From positions 62,001 to 126,000 of the forward strand of contig NZ_WFLJ01000019.1 of assembly GCF_009208735.1 (NCBI RefSeq): a stretch of 64,000 nucleotides of DNA. Reading direction: 5' to 3'. This document shows positions 36,328-44,407 of this stretch, piece after piece. Position 1 is the first letter of the stretch, and each line of letters begins with the position of its first letter. This DNA comes from Janthinobacterium rivuli. Its GTDB lineage: Bacteria > Pseudomonadota > Gammaproteobacteria > Burkholderiales > Burkholderiaceae_D. A model generated the notes under the pieces. The model saw nothing but the letters and a program-made list of their open reading frames with translations, did not search any database and was not told where the DNA came from. The position numbers and the translations under genes are program-made.

Positions 36328-37964
36328 TTTTTCTCATCTCCTTTTTTACCGCGGATCAGGGACTCTGGGTGGCGTTCCAGGTAATCCGACAGGGCATTGA
36401 GCGATTGCAGGGTTTGCGTCAGTTGCTGCAAGGCCTGGCGCACGTCCGACTGCAGCGGCGAATCCTTTTGCAGCACCTGTTCGGCCGTGCCGAAGGTCTG
36501 TTTCGCCGCCGTCAGGGTATCGCGCATTTCCGGCACCACCTGGCCATCGAGCTGCTTGAACAGGGTATTGGCCTGCTTGATGGTGGCGTTCAGGTTGTTG
36601 CCGATCTCCGCGTACGGCACCTGATCGAGCTTGCGGGCGATGCTGGCGATCTGCGTCTGCAATTCATCAAGGGTATTCGGCACGGTCGGCACTTCCAGCG
36701 GATATTTGTTCAGGTCCAGCGCCACCTTCGGCGCTTTCGGGAAGAAGTCCAGCGCGATGTACAGCTGGCTGGTGAGCAGGTTGCCCGTGCGTAGCTGGGC
36801 GCGCAGTCCGCGGCTGACCATGCGTTCGAGCAGCTGATGGCCGGCCGAACCTTCCTCATCGTCGACGGCGGCCTTGAAGCGCATGCCCAGGCGGGCCGGG
36901 TACAGGTTGACGGTGACGGGCATGCGGAAGTTCTTCTTCACGGGATCGAACTCGATGCCCACCGAACGCACTTCGCCCAGCACGATGCCGCGGAAGTCCA
37001 CCGTGGCGCCAGGCTGCAAGCCGCGCAGGGACTGGTCGAAATAGAACACGGTCGTAATGGCTTCGCCATCGGGCTCGCGCATGGCGCTGGCCTCGTCGGC
37101 CGCCAGGCGGAAATTGGTATTGGCCGGCGCCGGTTCTTCGGGCTTGCGGCCATTTTCCGCCTCGAAGGCGATACCGCCCACCAGCATGGCCGCCAGCGAT
37201 TGCGTATTCAATTTGAAGCCGTTCGAATCGAGGCGCACGTCGACGCCGCTGGCATGCCACCAGCGCGCATTCTTGCCGACGAACTGGTCGTACGGCGCAT
37301 TCACGAAGACCGACATGGTGATGCCGTTGCCATCCTTGTCCAGCGCGAAGCTGACCACTTTGCCCACGCGCAGACGGTGGAAGAACAGGGGCGAGCCCAC
37401 GTCGACGGAGCCGAGGCTGTCCGCATGCAAGGTGTACAGCTTGCCCTTCTGGTCGCCGGCCACGGCGGGCGGACTCTCCATGCCGATGAAATTGTCCTTC
37501 TTGGCTTCCGACTTGCCCGTGTCGACGCCGATATAGGCGCCCGACAGCAAGGTGCCCAGCCCCGTCACGCCGCTGGCGCCGATCTGCGGGCGCACCACCC
37601 AGAAACGCGAATCGGCGGTGGCGAAGCGGCGCGCTTCCTTGCTCATGTCGATCGTCACCAGCACCTTGCTCAAGTCGTCGCCCAGGGTGATGGCGCGCAC
37701 CTGGCCGATATCGACATCCTTGTATTTGACCTTGGTCTTGCCAGGCTCCAGGCCTTCGGCGCTCTTGAAGCTGACCGTCACCGTGGGTCCCTGGTCGAGG
37801 ATGGACTTGGCCGCCAGGCCGGCGCCGATCAGCGCGGCCAGCAGCGGAATGAGCCACACCAGCGACGGCAGCCAGCGGCTGCCCTGTTCCACATCGGGTT
37901 CCGGCAACGGGGGGACGCCCTGGCCACCCGTTTCGGCAAGGCCGCCCGCTTCTTTGTCAGACAT
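36324..37964 (-). CDS. pqiB: PqiB, MCE-domain intermembrane transport protein
   Basis: This 546-residue protein has one N-terminal helix (LVWLIPLLAALIGAGLAA) and three tandem MCE domains, starting near TVTVSFKSAEGLEPGKTKVKY, at residues around 160 and around 285, followed by a helical tail. In E. coli PqiB hexamers make a tube across the periplasm. I start at the ATG at 37964 (GGAGAA upstream), inside the pqiA stop region; four more codons upstream are possible. Confidence 0.93.
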   Translation of the reverse strand: MSDKEAGGLAETGGQGVPPLPEPDVEQGSRWLPSLVWLIPLLAALIGAGLAAKSILDQGPTVTVSFKSAEGLEPGKTKVKYKDVDIGQVRAITLGDDLSKVLVTIDMSKEARRFATADSRFWVVRPQIGASGVTGLGTLLSGAYIGVDTGKSEAKKDNFIGMESPPAVAGDQKGKLYTLHADSLGSVDVGSPLFFHRLRVGKVVSFALDKDGNGITMSVFVNAPYDQFVGKNARWWHASGVDVRLDSNGFKLNTQSLAAMLVGGIAFEAENGRKPEEPAPANTNFRLAADEASAMREPDGEAITTVFYFDQSLRGLQPGATVDFRGIVLGEVRSVGIEFDPVKKNFRMPVTVNLYPARLGMRFKAAVDDEEGSAGHQLLERMVSRGLRAQLRTGNLLTSQLYIALDFFPKAPKVALDLNKYPLEVPTVPNTLDELQTQIASIARKLDQVPYAEIGNNLNATIKQANTLFKQLDGQVVPEMRDTLTAAKQTFGTAEQVLQKDSPLQSDVRQALQQLTQTLQSLNALSDYLERHPESLIRGKKGDEKK

Positions 37965-39333
37965 GCTGTTCTCCAATCACTGTATTGTTTCCGGTATTTG
38001 CCACCACCACGGGTTCTTCCTCGCCAGGCACCTGCCCATCGACGGGGTCCCAGATCAGGCGCGGGTCGAACTGCATCGCCGCCAGCATGGTCAGCACCAC
38101 CACGGCGCCAAAGGCCAGCGCGCCGGGACCAGCCGTGATCACGGCCAGCGACTTGAAGCGCACCAGCGCCACCGTCAGGGTGACGACAAAGATGTCGAGC
38201 ATGGACCAGCGGCCGATGAATTCGACCATGCGGTACAAGATGGTGCGCTGGCGCGGCCGCCAGCGCGAACGCCGCTGCGCGGTGAACGCCAGCAGCGCCA
38301 GCACGCCCAGCTTGAGCATGGGCACGACCACGCTGGCGATGAAAATGATGATGGCCAGGCCCTTCGAGCCGCTGGTCCAGAACAGCACCACTCCGCTCAT
38401 GATGGTGTCGTCCTGCGCGCCGAACAGCGATTGCGTCACCATCACGGGCAGCAGGTTGGCGGGAATGTAGAGGATCATGGCGGCGATCAGCAAGGCCCAG
38501 GTACGGTTGATGCTGTCCGGTTTGCGCACGTGCAGGGCCGTGCCGCAGCGCACGCACGCCAGGTGCCGGCCCTTGCCCAGCGGCGGCGCCACGAGGCCGC
38601 AGGCATGACAGGGCAGCACCTTCTCGCCCGATGCGAAAGCCTTGTAGCGGATGCCGGGCAGCGCCTGGCGGGTCAGGTCGTCGCCCAGGTTCCACAGGGC
38701 CTTGGGGTCGAACGAGACGACGATGGCCAGCATCAGGGTCAGCGCGCCAAACGCGAACAAGCCCGGTTGCGGCAGCACCGTGGCCAGGCTGGTCATCTTG
38801 ACGACGGTGATCAGGATGCCGATCATCAGCACCTCCGTCATGCCCCATTCGCGCGCCGTCTGCACGGCGCGCAGCACGCGGTTGAAGCCCGGCACCTTGA
38901 CGCCGCCGCGCAAGCCCAGCGCCACATACAGCAGCGAACCGAGTTCGATGGCGGGAAAGAGGATGGTAAACAGGAAGACCATCGTCGCCACGATGTGCAT
39001 CTGCTCGGACCACAGCACGCGGATGGAGCCGAGCAAGGTGGCGCTGGACGTTAGGCCATTGACGTCGAGTTCGACGATGGGGAAAAACTGGGCGATCAGG
39101 AAGACGAAGGCGGCGCCCAGGGTCAGCGCCACCACCTTGGTCAATTCGGCCAATGCGCCGCGCGCATGCGCGCCCCGGTACAGCACCGAACGGCAACGGA
39201 TGCAGCGCGCCTTTTCGCGGGGACGCAGCGGACGTTTGCGGTACAGCACGCCGCAGTCATGACAGCTAATCAGGTCGTATCGGTGCACAGTGTGAAGTTT
39301 GCCGGCGCCCGCAGCGCGACTATCCCATGTCAA
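37957..39333 (-). CDS. pqiA: PqiA, inner-membrane protein of the Pqi system
   Basis: This protein of about 458 residues has two copies of a unit consisting of two CxxC pairs and a multi-helix domain: CHDCGVLYRK...CIRC in the first half and CHACG...CVRC in the second, each followed by about four membrane segments. It is the inner-membrane partner of PqiB. Two poor start candidates exist: the TTG at 39333 given here, and a GTG at 39288 nearer the first cysteine pair. No clear ribosome site supports either. It is the first gene of pqiABC. Confidence 0.85.
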   Translation of the reverse strand: MTWDSRAAGAGKLHTVHRYDLISCHDCGVLYRKRPLRPREKARCIRCRSVLYRGAHARGALAELTKVVALTLGAAFVFLIAQFFPIVELDVNGLTSSATLLGSIRVLWSEQMHIVATMVFLFTILFPAIELGSLLYVALGLRGGVKVPGFNRVLRAVQTAREWGMTEVLMIGILITVVKMTSLATVLPQPGLFAFGALTLMLAIVVSFDPKALWNLGDDLTRQALPGIRYKAFASGEKVLPCHACGLVAPPLGKGRHLACVRCGTALHVRKPDSINRTWALLIAAMILYIPANLLPVMVTQSLFGAQDDTIMSGVVLFWTSGSKGLAIIIFIASVVVPMLKLGVLALLAFTAQRRSRWRPRQRTILYRMVEFIGRWSMLDIFVVTLTVALVRFKSLAVITAGPGALAFGAVVVLTMLAAMQFDPRLIWDPVDGQVPGEEEPVVVANTGNNTVIGEQHV

Positions 39334-39377
39334 TGCCAGCCATCATGACAGAATTGGCATTTTCCTGCACTACGGCA

Positions 39378-40739
39378 CTATTCTTTTTCACGCCCCCGCA
39401 ACAGCGCCTCCACGGCGCGTCCGATCTGCAGCACTTGATCGTCGGCGCCCGCCAGGGCGCAAATACCCAGGCCCACGGGCAGTTCGCCGTCGGCATGGCA
39501 CGGCAGCGACAGCGCGCAGCCATTGAGGAAGTTGATCACGCTGGCGTTGCGCAGCACCAGGCCATTCGTGGCAAAGAAGGTGGCGTCGTCCGCTTCCAGC
39601 GGTGCGACTTGCGGCGCCAGTATGGCCACGCTGGGCATCAGCCAGGCGTCGAACGGCGCCAGACGCTGCCTGGCGATGGCGATCAGGCGCGCGCGCGCAT
39701 CGAGCAAGTCGATGTAGTCGGCCGCGCCCTGCTGCTGGCCGCGGCGGATGCGCGCCGCCACGCGCTGGTCGTACTGCGCGCCCTTCTCTTCAAGCAGCGC
39801 CCTGTGCCAGTGCCAGGCTTCCGCCGCCACCAGGCCGCCGCCGCCATTGATGCCCGGCAGTTCCAGCAGTTCGGGAAAATCGAACTGCGCGACTTGGGCG
39901 CCGGCTTGCCGCAGCTTGTCCAGCGCGGCGTCGAAAGCCTGCCGCACCGGCGGCTCCACGTGCGTGCCGACGTAGTCAAGGGTAAAGCCGAAGCGCAAGC
40001 CCTTTAATGCCGATACGCCGTCGGCGACCGCCTTGCCCGACAAGGCCGCGTACAGGATGGCGCAGCAATCGACGCTGCGCGCGATGGGGCCGGCCGAATC
40101 GAGGGAGCGCGACAAGGGCACCGTGCCGGTCAGCGGCACGGAAGCGGCCGTCGGCTTGAAACCCGTCAGGCCGCAAAAGGCGGACGGGATGCGGATCGAG
40201 CCGCCCGTGTCCGTGCCCAGCGCGCCGGCCGCCATGTCCAGCGCCACCGTCACGGCGCCGCCCGAGGTGGAGCCGCCCGCCACGCGCGCGCCGTCGTGCG
40301 GATTGCGTGGCGTGCCGTAATGGGGATTCAGGCCCAGGCCGGAAAACGCGAATTCGCTCATGTTGGTGCGCCCCAGCAGGATGGCGCCGGCCGCGCGCAG
40401 GCGCGCCACGGCACCGGCATCCACAACGGCGGGCGGCGCGCCGGCCAGCGCCAGCGAGGCGGCGCTGCTGACCTGTCCCCTGACGTCGAACAGGTCCTTG
40501 ATCGAGATGGGCACGCCGGCCAGCGGCGAAGGCACCCAGCCGGCGGCACGCGCCGCATCGCTGGCGCGGGCCTCGGCCAGCGCCTGTGCGCCATCGAGGC
40601 TGACATACGCATGGCCGCCCTGCGCCCGGTGCGCCTCGGCGCGCGCCAGCATCCGTTCCGTCAGTGCCACGCTGGTGATGCGGCCGGCGGCCAGGTCGGC
40701 CGCCAGTTCTCTTATCGTCCTCTTGCCAGTCAAATCCAT
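39378..40739 (-). CDS. Amidase (amidase-signature family)
   Basis: This 453-residue hydrolase has the Ser-cisSer-Lys triad: lysine in PISIKDLFDVRG, the cis-serine in GGSTSGGAVTV, and the nucleophile in GTDTGGSIRIPSAFCG. The family cleaves amides such as allophanate, aryl amides, or nicotinamide-type compounds. It is separated by 63 bases from the M20 peptidase gene upstream and may end the puuD operon. That would fit a purine-derived amide or an acyl-amide product, but the specificity cannot be read from sequence. GGAGG precedes the ATG. Confidence 0.9.
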   Translation of the reverse strand: MDLTGKRTIRELAADLAAGRITSVALTERMLARAEAHRAQGGHAYVSLDGAQALAEARASDAARAAGWVPSPLAGVPISIKDLFDVRGQVSSAASLALAGAPPAVVDAGAVARLRAAGAILLGRTNMSEFAFSGLGLNPHYGTPRNPHDGARVAGGSTSGGAVTVALDMAAGALGTDTGGSIRIPSAFCGLTGFKPTAASVPLTGTVPLSRSLDSAGPIARSVDCCAILYAALSGKAVADGVSALKGLRFGFTLDYVGTHVEPPVRQAFDAALDKLRQAGAQVAQFDFPELLELPGINGGGGLVAAEAWHWHRALLEEKGAQYDQRVAARIRRGQQQGAADYIDLLDARARLIAIARQRLAPFDAWLMPSVAILAPQVAPLEADDATFFATNGLVLRNASVINFLNGCALSLPCHADGELPVGLGICALAGADDQVLQIGRAVEALLRGREKE

Positions 40740-40802
40740 GCTGCCTCCTCGATTTTCCAGGCATGCATCTTACCGGATGCAAGCGGCATGGTCGCCGCCT
40801 CG

Positions 40803-42035
40803 TCAAGCGGCCAGGAAGTCGAGCAGAGTCAGGGCGACGATCTTGCTGGCCTTGCGCAAGTCGTCGAGCGCCAGGCGCTCGTCGGCCTTCTTCGCGTTCG
40901 ATTCGGGCACCGTGCGCGGGCCGGCGCCATACAGCACGGCAGGAATGCCCCGTTCGCCATACAGGCGCGCATCCGCATACAGGGGCGTGCCGACGGCGGG
41001 TATCGTCTCGCCGAGGATGGCTTGCGCATTTTTCTGCAGGCTGCCGACCAGTTGCTCGGAGCCGGGCAAGGGCCGCAGCGCGTGCGACAGCAGCAGGCGG
41101 CGGATCTCGATGCGGATGCCAGGCTCGCCGCGCACGGCGTCCTCGATCAGCGCGCGCACCTGCGCTTCCACCGCCACCGGGTCTTCTTCCGGGATCATGC
41201 GGCGGTCCATCTTCATGACGACCTTGCCCGGCACCACATTGGTGTTCGTGCCGCCGTCGATGCGGCCCACCAGCATGGTGGGCGAGTCGATCCCCGCCAC
41301 CTTGGACTTGATCTTCTTCAGCTCCGGCAGCTGGCCGTAGATGGCGTTGAGGATCTTGTTGGCCGCCTGCAGCGCGTCGTATCCCGTCTCCGGCATGGAA
41401 CCGTGGCCAGACTTGCCATGCACGGTGATTTCCAGCTGCAGACAGGCGTTGTGCGCCGTCACGATGCCGTAGCTGAAACCGGCGGCGATGACGAAATCGG
41501 GCTTCGTCAGCTGCTGTTCCAGCAGCCAGCCCGGCCCCAGCAAGCCGCCGAATTCCTCGTCGTAGGTGAAATGCAGTTCCAGCTGGCCCTTCAAGGGAAT
41601 GCCCAGCGCCTCGAGCGCGCGCGCGGCGAATACATAGGTGGCGAAATCGCCCTTCGAGACGGCCGTCGCGCGGCCATACATATAGCCGTTGTCGATCTGA
41701 CCGCCATATGGCGGATACGTCCAGTTGTCGCCGGGCGGCACCACGTCGCCATGCGCATTCAGGGCCACCGTCGGCCCGCCCGCGCCATACGGACGGCGCA
41801 CGATCAGGTTGGTGATGCTTTGCATGCCATACGCCTCGACCTGGTCCGCTGGCACCGCGTGCTTCTCGGCGTTCCAGCCATACGCCCGCAGCAACTGCGC
41901 CACCAGCTCCGCATGCGGCGCATTATTGCCGGGCGGGGTATCCGTCGGCTGCCGCACCACCTGCTGTAAAAAGGCGACTTCTTCGTCGAAGTGTTCGTCG
42001 ATCCAGGTCGTGATTCGTTCCGCGTGCGTTGTCAT
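40803..42035 (-). CDS. M20-family metallopeptidase/deacylase
   Basis: This 410-residue enzyme belongs to the ArgE/DapE/CPG2 group. NAHGDVVPPGDNW supplies the first zinc ligand and aspartate, HFTYDEEFGG the catalytic glutamate pair, and KSGHGSMPETGYDA the dimerisation histidine. It likely hydrolyses an N-acyl or N-carbamoyl amino acid. Its ATG overlaps the puuD stop (ATGA at 42032-42035), so the two are translated together, which points to a job in ureide or purine breakdown. Substrate not determined. Confidence 0.88.
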   Translation of the reverse strand: MTTHAERITTWIDEHFDEEVAFLQQVVRQPTDTPPGNNAPHAELVAQLLRAYGWNAEKHAVPADQVEAYGMQSITNLIVRRPYGAGGPTVALNAHGDVVPPGDNWTYPPYGGQIDNGYMYGRATAVSKGDFATYVFAARALEALGIPLKGQLELHFTYDEEFGGLLGPGWLLEQQLTKPDFVIAAGFSYGIVTAHNACLQLEITVHGKSGHGSMPETGYDALQAANKILNAIYGQLPELKKIKSKVAGIDSPTMLVGRIDGGTNTNVVPGKVVMKMDRRMIPEEDPVAVEAQVRALIEDAVRGEPGIRIEIRRLLLSHALRPLPGSEQLVGSLQKNAQAILGETIPAVGTPLYADARLYGERGIPAVLYGAGPRTVPESNAKKADERLALDDLRKASKIVALTLLDFLAA

Positions 42036-43264
42036 TTTGCTCCTTGCATGGTCAGTTGCAGCCAGGCGCCCAATTCGCTGCGCTCGGCCTCCGTCATATT
42101 GGTCAGGTTCCCGATCGGCATGGCTTTCAGTTCGATGGCCTGCTTGTAGATTTGCGCCGCGTGCTGGCGGATTTCCGTTTCATTATCCAGCATCATGCCG
42201 GCCGGCGCCGTGGCAAAACCCGCTTGCGTGGGCCGGGCCGAATGGCAGGTGGCGCAGCGCTGAGCGATGATGGCATGCACGTGCTTGAACTGCGCGGCCG
42301 GGTCCGCCGCCGGCGCGGCCGCGATGGCCACGGGCGCTTTCGGCGCGATGGCCACGGCCACCGCCACCAGCAAGGCCACGCCGAGAGCCGGGTAGCGCCA
42401 CTCGACACGACCCTTGTGGCGCAGGTTGAAGAAGTGGCGAATGAAGACGCCGGCCGCCATGATCAGCGCCAGCACCAGCCATGCATGATCGTTCCGATAG
42501 GTCATCGCATAGTGGTTGCTGATCATGATGAACAGCACGGGCAAGGTAAAGTAATTGTTATGCACGCTGCGCTGCTTGGCCTTCTGGCCGTGCTTCGGAT
42601 CGGGCAGCTTGCCGGCGGCCATGGCTTCGACCATCTTGCGCTGGCCGGGAATGATCAGCATCAGCACATTGGCCACCATGATGGTGCCGATCATGGCGCC
42701 CACGTGGATGTAGGCTGCGCGCCCGCTGAGCAAATGCGTGAGCACATACGCGGCGCCGACGATCAGCGCGAACACCGTCACGCCGAACCACAGTTCATAT
42801 TGCGCCAGCTTCGAGCGGCACAGCAAGTCGTACACCGTCCAGCCGATTGCGAGGGTGGCGATGCCGATGCCGACTGCCTGGCCGCTGGAAATGTCGGCCA
42901 CGGATTTGTCGATCATCATGGCCTGGGCATTGAAATAGTAGGCAATGGTCAGCAGCGCAAAGCCGGACAGCCAGGTCGAATACGCTTCCCACTTGAACCA
43001 GTGCAGTTCCTTCGGCAGTTCGGCGGGCGCCACCAGGTATTTTTGCGGGTTGTAGAAACCACCGCCATGCACGGCCCACAATTCTCCCGACACGCCCTTC
43101 TTCGCCAGCTCGGAGCCGGGTGCGGGCGGTCGGATCGAGTTGTCGAGCCAGACGAAATAAAAGGAAGCACCGATCCAGGCGATGCCCGTGATGACGTGCA
43201 GCCAGCGGACGATCAGGTTCAGCCACTCCAGGCCGTACGGGATCAGGTAGGCAAATACTTCCAT
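42032..43264 (-). CDS. puuD: Membrane urate hydroxylase PuuD
   Basis: This 410-residue protein oxidises urate to 5-hydroxyisourate in the cytoplasmic membrane. It has about eight membrane helices with the DUF989-type GASFYFVWLDNSI (near residue 35) and ends in a cytochrome c domain with heme motif CATCH (residues about 335-339) and an axial-methionine region. This type replaces the soluble uricase. GAGG precedes the ATG. HIU hydrolase, the next enzyme, is not found in the window. A LysR gene is divergent from it. Confidence 0.93.
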   Translation of the reverse strand: MEVFAYLIPYGLEWLNLIVRWLHVITGIAWIGASFYFVWLDNSIRPPAPGSELAKKGVSGELWAVHGGGFYNPQKYLVAPAELPKELHWFKWEAYSTWLSGFALLTIAYYFNAQAMMIDKSVADISSGQAVGIGIATLAIGWTVYDLLCRSKLAQYELWFGVTVFALIVGAAYVLTHLLSGRAAYIHVGAMIGTIMVANVLMLIIPGQRKMVEAMAAGKLPDPKHGQKAKQRSVHNNYFTLPVLFIMISNHYAMTYRNDHAWLVLALIMAAGVFIRHFFNLRHKGRVEWRYPALGVALLVAVAVAIAPKAPVAIAAAPAADPAAQFKHVHAIIAQRCATCHSARPTQAGFATAPAGMMLDNETEIRQHAAQIYKQAIELKAMPIGNLTNMTEAERSELGAWLQLTMQGAK

Positions 43265-43345
43265 AAATTTCCTCTAGTCAGACCGAACCAATATTCGTGC
43301 CAATCTACACAAGATAAACGGATTTACCGCCCATCACATGAAAAA

Positions 43346-43375
43346 TATCGTATATTTGACATATTCAAATCGATA
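43346..43375. promoter_or_regulatory. LysR-type binding region between puuD and its regulator
   Basis: ATTTGA-CATAT-TCAAAT (43354-43370) is a perfect 6-bp inverted repeat, flanked by TATCG (43346-43350) and CGATA (43371-43375). The AT-rich dyad, only 21 bases before the LysR start and 82 bases from puuD, is typical of LysR sites (T-N11-A style). Confidence 0.6.
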
Positions 43376-43395
43376 TACAACAGAGCCGCCGCCAC

Positions 43396-44334
43396 ATGTC
43401 CAGCCTGCCGCAACACCTCGACCTGCACCTGATCCGCATCCTCTACCTGCTGCTGGTGGAAAAGAATGTCTCGCGCGTGGCGCTCAAACTCAATCAGCCG
43501 CAGCCTTCGATTTCCGCCTCCTTGCGCAAGCTGCGCGAACTGACGGGCGACCCGCTGCTCGTGCGCGGCGCGCGCGGCATGGTGCCCACCCAGCATGGCG
43601 AAAGCCTGCTCAATCCGGCCAAGCGCATCCTCGACCAGACGGAAAGCCTGTTCGTCAAGAAGACGCCGTTCGTCGCACAGGAAGAGGCGCGCACCTTCCA
43701 TATCGCCGCGCCCGACTACCTGGACAGTCAGTTCCTGCCCAACGTGGTGGCCCTGCTGCGCCGCGGCTCGCCGAAGAGCCGCGTCGTGCTGCACAGCCTG
43801 GGGCCGGGCATCGACCATATCCGCCAACTGTCCGATGGTGGCCTGGACCTGGTGATCGCCAACTGGGACGAGCCGCCCGCGCACCTGCACATCTCGAAGC
43901 TGTTCGAAGACCCCATCATCTGCGCCATGCATGCGGAAAACGCCTATGCGCGCCGCACGGCCAGCGACGCCATGACGCTGGACGATTATCTGAGCCTGCC
44001 CCACGTGGCGCCGTCGCAGATGATGCCCGGCTACCACGGCGTGATCGATTCCTTCCTCGAACGGCAAAACCTGCAGCGCAACGTGGTGGTGGAATCGGCG
44101 TATTTCGGCCTGATCCCCTACATGCTGACGCAGACGGACCTGGTGCTCACCACGGGCCGGCAATTCATGCGCTTCTATGAAAAGACGCTGCCGCTGAAAA
44201 CGTATACCGTGCCCCTGAAATTCCCGCCCATGCGCTTTTACCAGTTGTGGCACCAGCGCGTGCATCAGGCGCCCGAGCACAAATGGCTGCGCGACCAGGT
44301 CAGCGCGGCCGCCAAGGCGCTGGTGCAGCGATAG
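43396..44334 (+). CDS. LysR-family regulator, probable controller of urate catabolism
   Basis: This 312-residue LysR protein has the helix-turn-helix VALKLNQPQPSISASLRKLRE (residues about 30-50) and a substrate-binding domain from about residue 90. Its type, with an early LIRILYLLLVEKNVSRVALKL, is the NodD-like subgroup. It diverges from puuD and is followed 73 bases later by the UraD-AllC fusion gene on the same strand. It probably senses urate or an oxidised product. Inducer not known. Confidence 0.88.
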   Translation: MSSLPQHLDLHLIRILYLLLVEKNVSRVALKLNQPQPSISASLRKLRELTGDPLLVRGARGMVPTQHGESLLNPAKRILDQTESLFVKKTPFVAQEEARTFHIAAPDYLDSQFLPNVVALLRRGSPKSRVVLHSLGPGIDHIRQLSDGGLDLVIANWDEPPAHLHISKLFEDPIICAMHAENAYARRTASDAMTLDDYLSLPHVAPSQMMPGYHGVIDSFLERQNLQRNVVVESAYFGLIPYMLTQTDLVLTTGRQFMRFYEKTLPLKTYTVPLKFPPMRFYQLWHQRVHQAPEHKWLRDQVSAAAKALVQR

Positions 44335-44407
44335 CCGCTATCAGCACGCGCATATAATGGAGACAGGAACGGGGCGCTATCATCACCGCTTGCATGATCG
44401 GAAAACC

